Assembly: GCA_026075535.2 (NCBI GenBank)
Contig: AP026542.1
Span: forward strand, 11,966,001-12,030,000
Length of the DNA: 64,000 nt
Source: Tricholoma matsutake
Taxonomy: Eukaryota > Basidiomycota > Agaricomycetes > Agaricales > Tricholomataceae
Reading direction: 5' to 3'
The position numbers were made by a program, and so were the translations under genes. The notes beneath the pieces were generated by a model, which did no database searches, was not told where the DNA came from, and worked only from the letters and a program-made list of their open reading frames with translations. Shown piece by piece: positions 10,649-21,459 of the stretch (position 1 is the first letter of the stretch; each line of letters opens with the position of its first letter).

Positions 10649-11565
10649 TCTTATGTCGTGTTACCCACCTCCCACCTCCGTGCCCTCTCAGGCCCTGTGC
10701 CGCTGCTGCGAGCCTCTGCTTGCAGGGTGGCAACGGGTCCCATTTCTGGACAACAACACAACAATGACAAGGGCACCACCAACGACAATGTGGCCGCACT
10801 GCCGCCCCACCCAACGCCGCATTGTACAGCACCACCACCCCACCTATGAGCCACTGCTTGTAGGGGGAGATGATGGTGCTGATGACGATGGAACACAGGA
10901 TGATGACAACGACAAATGCCAATGGACGCCAATGACAACGAATGCCAATGAATGCCACTGAATGCCACCGAATGCCAACACCTCCGAATGCCAACACCAC
11001 CAAACGCCAATGCCACCAAATGCCAATGCCAATGCCAGTGAGCGCCCACGCCACCAAATGCCATCACCAGGGAATGCCACTGCCAGGGAACACCAATGCC
11101 AATGCCCAATGCCAATGAACAGCGGGGAAGTCGAACAAGTGGGGAAGGGGGACAAATGAACAGTGGGGAGACAATAACAATGGACAGGGGGACAACGACA
11201 TGGTACCAATGACCCCCACTCTCGCCAGAAATGCGAGATGATGGGGTCAGTTTTTTTGTTTTTCTTACTTTTATTTTTATTCATTCTATTAACGACCTGT
11301 CACCGCCGCGAGCACCTGCTCGCAGGGTGTCTTTTAATTAGTTTTATTTAATATGATACAAATTTTAGTTAAGAGACGAAAATAGCAGGTAAAACCAGTT
11401 CTAACCGGTCTTTTGGAGGCAACCGAACCGACTGGGACTGGTTGTACCCGGTTTGGTTGCGGTTGCTCCAATTTGGGTGATGGTTGCAACCAGTTGCGGT
11501 TGCCGGTTGCCCATTTTGGGGTCGAAAAACCTGACTGAACCAGACCTTAAAACACTAAGTGCGCC

Positions 11566-12618
11566 GAATGGGGTCTGGAAAGTCGTTAGATCTTGGGAGG
11601 ATTCAGATATGAGCCTTTCATCAAATCCAACATATAAATCCAACATTCCTCCACAAGCATGTCCCCCAAACTGTTCGGCTAAATGCTCGGGGATCGGGAC
11701 AACACCTGAGTGCTGAATCATAACTTGGTTTAGTGGCTCAAGGCTGTGGACTATTCGGAGCAATTTTGTGTCTTTCTTCACAACGCAAAACCATTGCAAT
11801 TGGTATGATGAGTTCGACGACTCGTAGACTCCTGCTTCGATCTTCTTTTTCAGCATCTCACAAATCTGTTCATACAAACCGGGTGGTATGAGGATATTGC
11901 GTTCGACCCAAGGGGTATGAGGGATGACTGGGAACTCAATAGGGGGGAAGAAATCTGGTCGAAACCTTCCTCATTCATTTTCGGTCCATGCAAACCCTGC
12001 TTGCTGGTTTCGAATGAAGTCATGCATGAGGTCTTGTTCTTGAGGCCATAAGAAATTGCCTGGATGATTTCGATTGATGATGTTTTTGCATTCGAGGTTA
12101 TATTGGGAAGTCAGTTTGAATACCGGAGGATGGGGATTTAGTGGAGGCATGTCTTTGAGGGGGTCACCCTCGATGTGTTGAATAATTCGAAAATGATCGG
12201 GTAGTCTGGCCACAATTGGACGGACCTTCTGTGCAACTGGTTTATACTTTTTCTTCGTCGATAAATAACTAGACTGGTGACTGTCAGAAATAACTGAGGG
12301 AGGGGAAACATATGCTGAAGAAGTTCGCATAGGTATAAACACCATCGAGGTGTTTCGAGGAACATGGAACTCGTCACACACAGATAAATATAGGTCGGAA
12401 AGCATCGCAGATAATTCTTCGGAGGAGTCAATTTCGGCGATATTTGCAGTGTGCTTGATAAGTATAGAGGAGTCAGAAGAGTCGAACAAGATGATGAAAG
12501 CGCACTGTTCCGAAATTTCATTCTCTAATGCTGAAAATCCTCTAGAACTACTTTTCGACAATGGTGCGATCGAGGTATTGAGGGAATGGTAGCGGTCCGA
12601 GTTGAGTTCGGATCGCAT
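11566..12618 (-). pseudogene. Gypsy reverse transcriptase 5' half and upstream linker
   Basis: The frame 12618-11971 ends with a segment typical of the region just before fungal Gypsy RT (GNFLWPQEQDLMHDFIRNQQ). The next frame (11877 to 11566) carries WFCVVKKDTKLLRIVHSLEPLN and DLTTFQTPFGAL. It stops at the hAT insertion and resumes at 4359. The Asp of motif A is expected in the DLYVGFDERLI stretch. Confidence 0.7.
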
Positions 12619-12960
12619 ATCGTGATAGTTTGGGCTTCATTCCGATAGTTTCTAATGATGCTTTCCGTCAAGACATCGAAAGGTCGTCCGAGTAGAATAT
12701 CGTATGCTGGGTCCCGAATAATATGTATCTGCATGTATAAAGTGATTCCACCAAGATCGCAGGGTATGTTGCATCCTAAACCAAGTGTTTCGTCCACAGT
12801 CCCATTGGCAGACTGCATCGGAAGCCTAATCAAGGAGTCGTATGCTAGACCAAGTTCATGGCAAACATCTTCAGCCATCGATATGATCAAGGAACCGGGA
12901 TCAACGACACTTTATACCTGGTTGTTACCATGGACATCCATAATAACTGATCTAATTGAT
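12525..12960 (-). pseudogene. Gypsy aspartic protease region
   Basis: The frame starting at 12890 contains NIPCDLGGITLYMQIHIIRD and YDILLGRPFDVL, typical of the flap and C-terminal part of retropepsins in fungal Gypsy elements. Just upstream (near 12900) the catalytic triplet appears as DPGS rather than the usual D-S/T/E-G. It leads into the linker before RT. Confidence 0.65.
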
Positions 12961-13873
12961 GAAGTTTCTTTAGCAACGACAAAAGGCTGAGGGATTTCAC
13001 CGGGTCGGAGACTGCCAATATAGGTCTTGTACAGGTCAGGCATGATGATCGCGTCGGGACTAAACATGTTCGTCACATTGTTTCCGGATTGTGGGACTCG
13101 TTTCGGTGTGACCTGTTCTCTCCATTTTGTTCAAACCTCGGGTGAAAGCAAGAGTAGTTCTTCAGATGTCAGTGTGACAATCGGTGTTTTCATCGAGCGC
13201 GCAAAGATATCGTGCGCAATTTTCTCGTTCTGTACCAGTGCCTGTGTCACATACGATGGTCCGTCTTTTTCCTTACCCTTCGATGCGCCAGTGAAGTTCC
13301 TTTCGTGTGGTGGCAAATAGGTGTTCTCCCTGACCGATGTGTATGGGTGTACTGGGGTTTGTGTTGGGGGTATGGTGGTTGATGGCGAAGTGGTCGGTGC
13401 GGGAGACATCGAATTCGATGTTGGAGCCATAGTTGAAGTCGAAGGGTTGACCGTCATCGATGAAGATGTCAGGGGTGGTGGGACCAGAGCAGTAGACATT
13501 GACGATGCTGGGATGGGGTTTGTCGTGGCCAGAACCGAATTTTGAACCTCTTTGTTCAGACACAAAAATTGTCAACCACTTCGAAGCGCAAATATTTCGC
13601 GCTCGAGAGCTACTATTCTATCTTTGGAGTCAGCTGTCAACGTTGAATTATGATAAATGCCTTTTGTCTCTGATCCCGATGTAGGAACAGCGTCGGACTC
13701 TGTTATCGAAGTAATCGCAGCCAAGGTTGAACTAGTCAAAGTCGAAGGTGCCGATGGTGCAATGCTGAATAAAAGTGTGGCTACTGGGGTTGCGTCTGGG
13801 TTGCGTTTCCACCATTAGGGATACTTTGAGGGGTGAATTGTCTGTTAGGAAGTACAATCTTTCCTTCCGCATT

Positions 13874-15621
13874 TCACTTACACTTCCCTTCATTCAGGTA
13901 CAACTGACAAACCATACAGTCAGGGATAAAATGTCCAGATAAACTGCAAAATATGCAAAGGAGTGCGTCGATATGTGCCTGTCTGTCTGCTGAATTAGTG
14001 CAAGGATTTTTAGTACCTGCGATATGCGTAGCGATGGTGCTAGCAAATCGTTCGAACATTGCATTTAGATCTTCAGTTTTAATTGTAATAGTTCCAGGTG
14101 ATGAGGTAACCGTATTTCCGACGTTTGATGTTGAGTGCAATGAGGAAGTCAATTGGTGGATTACTGAGTTTGATGTGTTGGAGCCTGCTAGTACAAATTT
14201 TGCCACGTCATGAATGTCATTGAGTGGATATGGATCATCGGGATAATGGTCGGGGAATTTGAGTTTGAGTCATCGAGCAATTCAAGTCCATAAGCCGGGT
14301 TGGAATCCTCAAACATAAGCTCTGCTTTGCTCAGCTTCACTACTGGGGCTGACCTGTGTTTCCCACAGAAACACAGCCTTAGAAACTTGTTTTGAGACTT
14401 CTGATGTGTATATCCTTTGGATATTCTTAATATATATGTAAAAGAAATGTCAGGGAAATATTTTACATGTATCCAAGCTGTATCTGCAAGGAACATAAAA
14501 GGTGTATTCTACAATGTTTCTTTCAGATCCCTTCTGGAAACATTTTTCATGTTCCCTTTGTGTAAGTTAAGGAAACACTTTTTATGTAATTATGGCTGTA
14601 TCTGCAGAAAACACTTGACATATATTTTATTATGTGTTTTCTATGGATACATGCAAAGAACAAAGGAGTTACCATGGCTACACATGTATCCCTAGGAAAC
14701 ACATAATAAAATTACATGTTAAATGTTTTCTGCAGATACAGGCATAATTACATAAAAAGTGTTTCTTTAACTTACACAAAGGGAACATGAAAAATGTTTC
14801 CAGAAGGGATCTGAAAGAAACATTGTAGAATACACCTTTTATGTTCCTTGCAGATACAGCTTAGATACATGTAAAATATTTCCCTGACATTTCTTTTACA
14901 TACATATTAAGAATATCCAAAGGATATACACATCAGAAGTCTTAAAACAAGTTTCTAAGGCTGTGTTTCTGTGGGAAACACAGGTCAGCCCCAGTAGTGC
15001 TTCCGAGATCCTATTCTTTGCTCGCAAAAAGTGAGTAATGTTGTAGAACGCGCGATAATACATTCCTAGATTGCTTGCGTTGAATATCCCAACACATAGC
15101 TGTTCTCCCACTAATTTGTCCATGTCCAATATGCTCCACTTGCGATTGTCTTCTGAGCCAGGATAGAGTTTATGTACTGCTGTTCGAAATTCATTGAATG
15201 ATGTGCCGGCCTGATACTCTGGAAGTGATTCCCAGAGTTTGGAAGAGTCGATGTCGAGGTAGCGACAAGCATGTTTCTTCATTAGATTCAATTCTGTAAC
15301 ACCGCAGGTCAGGAATAGTAGTTCAAGCTCTTCAAAGTATTGTCAGAGCTCTTGAGGCTGAGTAGGGTTGAACTTTGGAGCGGTCAAGTGCCCACGAGCT
15401 GGCATCATGGTTTGGGTAGTCATGAATGCGATGACTCTAGGGGTAGTTAAGACTTGGGTGATGGATGGTAGAGGTGTCGAAGTTATTGGAAGGATGTATG
15501 AAGAGGTTGATGATGATGACAACGAAGTAGATGACGATGTGGAAGGTGATGATATAGGTGAAGGAAATAGTCTACGATGAGTAGATTCTGCTTCGGAAAC
15601 AGGAATTAGAATGTCTCCCAA
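13874..15621 (-). pseudogene. Gypsy gag, split by a CACTA foldback
   Basis: The N-terminal frame (15621-15343) has a Ser-rich run, then RGHLTAPKFNPTQPQEL, a common opening of fungal Gypsy gag. The capsid-like part (15291-15003) and its continuation (14337-14188) flank the insertion at 14338-14999. The 3' end (14206-13874) holds a zinc knuckle CIFCSLSGHFIPDC. A linker to protease covers 13565-13131. Several stops are present. Confidence 0.7.
14338..14999. mobile_element. CACTA-type foldback MITE, copy 1
   Basis: Ends CACTACTGGGGCTGACC and its inverted copy, flanked by the 3-bp duplication CTT (14335-14337 and 15000-15002). CACTA ends with 3-bp duplications define the CACTA/EnSpm superfamily. 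The whole 662 bp is two near-complementary arms of about 320 bp, so its RNA would fold into a long duplex. The apparent frames inside are by-products of the repeat. A second copy is at 31595-32248. Confidence 0.85.
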
Positions 15622-15625
15622 TTTT

Positions 15626-16873
15626 TCGAGAGATTTGAAGGCGTGGCAAGTATCAATACGAAGGTTTCTCGCTTGTGTTGGCCTAAGCCGAGAAAGTCAA
15701 GGTTGGTCCGACAATGAAATGATTCAGACACCCTCGCAGTGCGCTCCAAAAATGATGATGCTCAACCCGGGAAAACCACCAAAACTGCCGATGAGGCAAT
15801 CAATGATATTTGTGATGAGTCAGAGGAAGGTTGCGAGACATTCCGAATGCTCATGGTCAAACCTATGGGAAGATTACTAGTTAATACTAGTCATAAAGGT
15901 AGTGCTATCAGAGATGAAGGTATTTGACATGGTCCAATGGGGTATCAATCGATATCGAGGATGATCAATGAGATCGATGGTGAACAAGTTCTATCATATG
16001 TGAATTCCGAGGACCTTTCGATAGGTCAATAGTGTACGAAGGGTATGGCAAATGTCTATGAAGTGTTGGGAGGGTTGCTAGTGCTAATGATGAGAGGATC
16101 AAGGGAAGATTGAGGATGCGATGATCACAGAGGTTTCTTGTCGATTGAGAAAACTCGTAGAGACTTTTGATCACTTTAGATAGTTGATTGGACACTTAGA
16201 ACTGTATACGAGATGATAGGTGAAGATGATTTTCTCCCATTTTCTAGTAGATACTACAGAGTTTTACATGTTTTGAAGAAACTTCCTAAAATGGAATGAG
16301 AAACATGTGTAGAACATGAGGCAGAAGATATGAGTTAAGGCACAAAGCCAAAAAGGAGACTGAAATCCAAAGAAGAAAGATATATATATCATATGATGAA
16401 AGAGTAATAAAGGGAAAGAACTAAAAAGAGACTGTCTTTTGTGTATAAACCGTGCTAAGTCTCGCAATAATCCATCCAGCAGGTTCTGTATGCGATAGGG
16501 ACTTGAAACGAGGCTGACCTACTATCAGCAGGTTCAGGCATGAGTTGGAATCCTTCCTGGCACATGGTACTCCACCATTTAGATAACAAAGACAGCGCCC
16601 GATGTCGCTCATAGTCTCTCAATATCGATTGATGATGCTCAACGATGGTCAACGATGTTCAATCGCGGTCGTGGCTGTTCAAAGTTGATCGGGGATGTTC
16701 GATGGTCATGTAGAGGGATCTTAGAGGCTTTTGAGGTAGTCCTAAGGTTATGCAATGTGGGCTCTTGATACAATCAATGTCGCTGGTGATGTTTCGATGT
16801 GGTCAATATGATATCGCGATCGATAGACTGGGTCGCGCTGCATCTGGGATGTCGTAGGAGTTAGCCAATGTGA
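15626..16873. other. Gap: Gypsy 5' flank, no recognisable gene
   Basis: About 1.2 kb with only short frames. It should include the Gypsy untranslated leader and 5' LTR. The only hint is minus-strand TGTATCAAGAGCC near 16757-16770, which resembles initiator-tRNA primer sites of Gypsy elements. No matching LTR was found on the left side. Confidence 0.3.
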
Positions 16874-17231
16874 TTAGAATGATGTTAAATTGGTGAATCG
16901 GTCCTTGAGCTGAGGAGACGACCTATCATCGCAAACAGCTGCCTGCATCTGATCAAAGCTATCATGTGCTTCCTCATGCTTCTCGACTTCTTTGTCAGTA
17001 AGCAGAGCTAGGGAATTTTGTTTGTAGAAACTCCCATTATGCTCATCAAGCTCTTCCAGTTTGCACACAGTACCCAAAACATGTTGACATAGTCCCTTCA
17101 ATGTGAGGTAGTTCAAGATCCACTCGGAATATGTAGCCCAATTGGAACTGTCACCTCAAAGTTTAGGAAGGGATTGAACTTGGTTATTGGGAGTTGAAGA
17201 CATGTCGGATATATCTGCAGGGCCCATAACC
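16874..17231 (-). pseudogene. Second Copia element: primer site and gag N-terminus remnant
   Basis: A primer-binding 15-mer identical to that at 10168-10182 lies at 17217-17231. On the minus strand a short leader and an ATG near 17203 follow (MSSTPNNQVQSLPKL). After one stop comes a gag-like opening, SNWATYSEWILNYLTLKGL, continuing to 16874. The remaining pol is missing. DNA right of 17231, with two copies of CTCAGTGGTGGGTAACAAC, may be LTR. Confidence 0.6.
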
Positions 17232-17516
17232 TTTTGCAGTGGCAGGGTAACTGGAATGAGAAGCTAGAAGAGAATAATGTAGCAACCTCAGTGGTGGGTA
17301 ACAACACTATATTGAGTAGTAGTACCTAGAAGAGAATAACGTAGTACTACTACAAAGTAAGTAAGGAATATAATGAAGTAAAGTAATGGGACTTACACCT
17401 CAGTGGTGGGTAACAACACTGAGGTGTCGAGATATGACTATGGGTATTACATAGTAATGAGAATAGGGGTAGTAATAAGTAAATGATAGAAAATGGTACA
17501 ATGTGATGATGAATAA

Positions 17517-17948
17517 ATGAAGTACCGGATACTCACAGGCATCACGATGACGACATTTTCTCATCCTATTCCTTGGCAATGTCAGTGGAAGGCATCCATA
17601 AGATCACAATCCTGTAACACAAAACTCTGGACAACGCAGAATACTCCAAATGGGCCTAAATGGGTCCCATGTTGTCTATACACTACACAATCCTTTGATT
17701 CTTGGCTTCAATTCTTTTTATCTTCCAAGGTCATTGAAGACAGCCTTCATGAGGCTTTCAACCACCACAGAAACCATATACCAGCTGCCTTTGGTGCCAC
17801 TATGAATGATATCCAGGATAGTCCTGCTTGGGATGACTTGCAGGGTTTTCTACAGTCTCCTTATCATCTAATATTTGGAATCTATATTGATTGGTTCAAT
17901 CCTTATACCAATATGATTGCTGGTAAGTTATTAACAAATTCTGCATAG
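17517..17948 (+). pseudogene. KDZ/Tnp2-like transposase fragment
   Basis: A 143-codon frame whose C-terminal half reads SPAWDDLQGFLQSPYHLIFG then IYIDWFNPYTNMIAGK. This resembles the (V/T)D-x-FNP-x-x-N-x-x-AGK block of large transposase-like proteins (KDZ or Tnp2 type) common in basidiomycetes. The Asp is presumably catalytic. Nothing upstream or downstream completes the protein. The choice between KDZ and Tnp2 cannot be made from this piece. Confidence 0.5.
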
Positions 17949-18089
17949 ACTATGACACAGCTTATTTTATATACAGACAAAAAAGTGTCTTGTGGAGCAA
18001 TCCTGCTTTATTGCTTGAACTTACCTTTTCATCTTTGGTATTGATTCGAGAATACATTTATTGTTGGTCTCACACCTCCCCATCTTCCT

Positions 18090-18245
18090 GACCCCACAAC
18101 TAGGCAACAGCACGGGTACTCCTGCGGGTACCCAGAGCTCTACCCATACCCACACCCATATGGGTAGTAACCCATCAACCCATGGGTTGGTACATGGCAG
18201 GTACATGTGGGTACATGTGGGTGTCGATTCCTGCATGGGTTTTGC
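18090..18245. repeat. GGGTA/TACCC palindromic repeat patch
   Basis: Repeated CGGGTAC, TACCCA and TGGGTA words in both orientations, for example CCCATATGGG and CCCATGGG. It resembles a foldback or MITE core but I cannot define ends. A related short patch is near 37620-37680. Confidence 0.35.
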
Positions 18246-18299
18246 TAAGTATATAAATTATTCTATCTAAACTAAGAAATATTTAATTACACTAAGAAC

Positions 18300-20045
18300 C
18301 ACCCCCACCTCACATTTGCGAACAAGAGGGGGGTGGTTGTGAGTTTGGGGCCGTCGTTGTCCCTCTTCCTCGTCAGCTGCTGGCACCCATGATCCACCCC
18401 ATGAACAGTGGCTCACAGGGCTGGGCATGGGTGCTGGGCTGTTCCCCCTTCACTGTTGTTCCCCCTTCACTGTTGTTCCCCCTTCGCTGTTGTTCCCCCC
18501 TCACTGTCATTCCTGTGCCTGTCATGGTTGCCATCATGGTTGGGGGTGGGGGTATTGGGTTCCCATTGTCTTCCCCCCATTTTCCTGCCATCCATTGTCC
18601 TCTGTGTGCTGGTTGTCCATCATTGGCATTGGAGTGCTGGGCATCAGGTGCCTTTGCCATATCTCCTGGCTTGTTGTTGAACACCCACGATCCACCATTT
18701 GAGCAGGGCTCACAACTGTGGTGGCGGGTGCCAGTCGTTGGGTTCCCATTGTCTTCGTTGCCCCCTTGCCGTCCCATTGTCATTGTTGTTGTCATGGTTG
18801 TCAATGGTTCAGAGTAGTAGTAGTACCTAAAAACATTGTTAGTAAAAGAAAGAGAAAGAAAGAACTTACCTGTGGCCCAAGAGATGACATCCATCTATTG
18901 GGCCTCTTTTTCCTGTCTAGTTTGCCTTGTTGTCTCGTAGTCACCTCATCCTCCCTGTTTTCCCTGGTGGTGGGCCATCTGTCGTCGTTCTGGGTTGTTT
19001 CACACCACACAGCCCACCCCACAAGCAGGGGCTTGTGGCAGTGGTAGGGTGGTGTGGTCATCACTGTCTAGAAGTAGCAACATTAGTATATTAGGGGTGG
19101 GTGCTGTACCATCTGTCATTGATGTTGGGGTTGTTGTTCTCATCATCCACATTGTTGTCCTCTTCCCCATTGTCTGGTCCTTGCCATTGTTGTCATCATG
19201 GTCTGGTCCTGATTCTGGTCATCCCATCATCATCATCACTGATGCCATCATCTGCTGCTACTCACTGATGCCATCATCTGCTGCTACTCACTGATGTCCT
19301 TGTCCTTGTCTCATTGGCATCCTTTCATTCACTCCCTGTCGTCCCCATTTTCATGTTCTGTTTGTCCTGTGGTCATTGTCTCCCCTTCATCCCTCATTGT
19401 CCTCTCCCTCAACCGGGTCCCCGTCATTGCCATCTGCTTCCTCGTCAGGCCCCTGGTGGTGGTTGGGGGGCGCTACTGTTGTGTGGTGGTGTTGTTGACA
19501 TTTCCTCACCATTTTATTGTTGCTCCCCATTCCTACCCCATGAGCAGTGGCTCACGGTGGCAGTTGGGGTTGCTGTGGTGGTGGTGGCATTGTTGGGCAT
19601 GGGTTTGTCATTTTGGTGGTGTTGTGTCATTGGAACACAGTTGGATCCCCTAGATTACTGAAAACATATGTTAGTTAAACAAAAAACATGAAACATTCAT
19701 TCACCTGTTGTCCTCATTTTCATTGTTCTAGTTGTCCTTGTTGTCATTGTCCCCCCCTCATTGTCCTCTCCCTTGACCTGGTCCCCATCATTGCCATCTG
19801 CTTCCTTGTTGGGTCCCTGGTTGGGTGTGGTGTGGTGTGGTGTGGTGGCGTTGTTGTCACTCCCTCACTGTGTTATCATTGCTCCCCATTCTAGTGGCTC
19901 ACGGTGGCAATTGGGGTTGCTGTGGTGGTGGCATCATTGGGTGTGGATTTGTCATTTTGGCGTCGTTGTGTCATTGTAACACAGTTGGATCCCCTAGATT
20001 AATGAAAACATATGTTAATTACACAAAATAAAACATGAAACGAAC
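18300..20045 (-). repeat. Low-complexity domain with hairpin-intron repeat copy B
   Basis: The plus strand is T/C-rich (CATTGTTGTC and similar), so the sense strand is the minus one (GACAACAATG). An intron-like segment at 18827-18869 (minus GTAAGT, ACTAAC, TTTTTAG) is preceded in sense by the hairpin GGCCCAATAGAT/ATCTCTTGGGCC (18874-18904). A perfect 7-bp hairpin CACAAGC/GCTTGTG lies at 19020-19037. Two further intron-like segments (about 19655-19700 and 19995-20050) share GGGGATCCAACTGTG after the acceptor. A 24-bp unit (CTGATGCCATCATCTG...) is repeated in tandem near 19240-19290. Long frames here follow repeat composition. Confidence 0.5.
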
Positions 20046-21130
20046 ATGGAAAATTAGATGGTGAGGGGGCATGACAGGCCCTGGTAGGCCATCGTGGTGA
20101 GAAAGAAGAGAAAATGCTGTATTTGTTTAGTAAAGAATACACAAAGAAGGAACCAAAAAAGTACTTATTATGATCTAAAATCATGCTGCCTGACCATATG
20201 GATTAGGGAACGATGGTGGACCATGGTCGAAGTGGATGGTGTGGTTTGAATTTTGATCGCATGAGTGACATGTTACCATATTAAGATTACTTTCCCACCA
20301 CCAAATATTTTCAACATACATACAATGATACATCGCAGCCAGTTAAATTACACTCACCACAAAGCTGCAGCTTGATGGCTTAGCTTTGGCTTTTCAGAAC
20401 CCCAGGCCAGGCCAAAGCCATCATGAAGCCGTCAACTTGGCCCAGCTTGGCCCAGCTCATGGCCTCAGGCCGGGCCAGGCACAGCACTAACAGCAGCTTG
20501 TGAGCTGGCAGCAATGTATCATAGTTCTGATCAGAAATAATAAAATTGTTTATTGAAGTACAGAATCAAGTTTTCAGCTAAAACTATAGCATGAACTTGG
20601 CATGAACTGGATGATAAACATTCAGTGTCAATGTCACTCATGAAATGAATTGTTATTAATAAAGTATATTACATCACTACAAATGACAACTACCAGTCAA
20701 ACATGAGTCAAACATGAGTTAACTACGAATCAACCACGAATCAACTGCCTCAAGGCTTGCCCGTTGTGATAGTTTCACTTAGAAAAACTGAATTTTGTAC
20801 TTCAATACTGAAACAATTTTAATATTTCTAATCAGAACTACAATATGATACACTATTGTTCTGTTGTTGTAGGATTCACCCTGCTTGTACCCCAAGAGCA
20901 GATGCTCACGGCAGTGCGGCAGTTGGAGGCGCTGTTTGGGTTTCCTCATTGCTCCTCTCATCATTGTCATTCCCCACCCCATTGTTCCATTGTTGTTCCC
21001 TGCCCTCATCCCATTGTCATTCCCCACCCCATTGTTCCGTTGTTGTTCCCTCCCCTCATCCCGCTGTTGTTCTTCCCTCTGTCCCATTGTTTGCTCATGT
21101 TTTCTGTTCATTGTCGTCAATAATTAAAAT
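20046..21130. other. Gap: intergenic and repeat-derived DNA
   Basis: No gene recognised. 20380-20510 is rich in AGCTTGGCCC/GGGCCAGGC. 20695-20775 is a diverged copy of 21375-21457, the sequence abutting the big inverted repeat. 20940-21070 contains tandem CCCATTGTCATTCCCCACC-type units. Confidence 0.5.
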
Positions 21131-21136
21131 TAGTAC

Positions 21137-21205
21137 CTAAAAAGTTTGTTAGTAAAATGAAAATGAAACGAGAAAAAAGACAGAGAAAACATACTCTTGG
21201 GCCTT
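21137..21205 (-). repeat. Hairpin-intron repeat, copy C (partial)
   Basis: Intron-like segment 21137-21194 on the minus strand: donor GTATGT, branch ACTAAC, acceptor TTTTTAG. Only half of the preceding hairpin (CTTGGGCC, 21195-21203) is visible. Confidence 0.5.
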
Positions 21206-21459
21206 TTTTTGTTCAGTTTCCCTTGTGCTCGTCGCCTCCCAGTTGTCAGTTGTCGTCCTGTCATTTTGGTGCTGTTGTTGCTCAAGCTAAAGGCAAGATT
21301 TGGCGGCCATGGCCAATGCGGCTGTAAACGCATCAATCAAGCATCAATCTCAAATTTGGTAGGATTATGTAATGAGGTGTCAACCGCGAGTAAACCGTGA
21401 GACAACTACGAGTCACTAGTCAACTACGAGTCAACTGCCTCGGAACTTGCCGGCTGTGT

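Larger units (their letters stand above)
4368..11557. mobile_element. Non-autonomous hAT-type DNA transposon carrying a nested Copia element
   Basis: The left end reads TAGTGTTTAAAGGTCCGGTT and the right end is its imperfect inverted copy. The element sits between perfect 8-bp duplications. Subterminal DNA at both ends is full of CAACC/GGTTG motifs (4400-4560 and 11395-11530), as in the related element at 34459-36274. Without the Copia insertion (4792-10461) it is about 1.5 kb. It encodes no transposase and carries one hairpin-intron repeat (10551-10648). It was inserted into the Gypsy reverse transcriptase domain. Confidence 0.9.
1818..15621 (-). mobile_element. Ty3/Gypsy LTR retrotransposon body, disrupted by two insertions
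   Basis: Read on the minus strand, the pieces follow the Gypsy order: gag (15621 to 13874), protease (near 12960-12660), reverse transcriptase (12080 to about 3970), RNase H (3970-3345) and integrase (3103 to a stop at 1818-1820). Removing the hAT insertion (4368-11557 plus one target copy) and the CACTA foldback (14338-14999) leaves about 6 kb, a normal Gypsy internal length. The protein reading resumes across the hAT site inside the reverse transcriptase. Many frameshifts and stops make it non-functional. I could not find a convincing LTR pair; a possible primer-binding-like TGTATCAAGAGCC on the minus strand lies near 16757-16770. Confidence 0.85.

Noticed and set aside
10602..11284. Frames of 100-154 codons in several phases
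   Set aside because: All frames are open on both strands because of the repeated AATGCCA/ACAATG composition; no domain and no consistent phase.
14417..14695. 92-codon frame and its mirror frames at 31674-32163
   Set aside because: They lie wholly within the CACTA foldbacks and occur on both strands because the elements are palindromic.
18373..19661. Overlapping 90-173 codon frames, some hydrophobic and membrane-like
   Set aside because: They are translations of T/C-rich repeats; the hydrophobicity comes from base composition.
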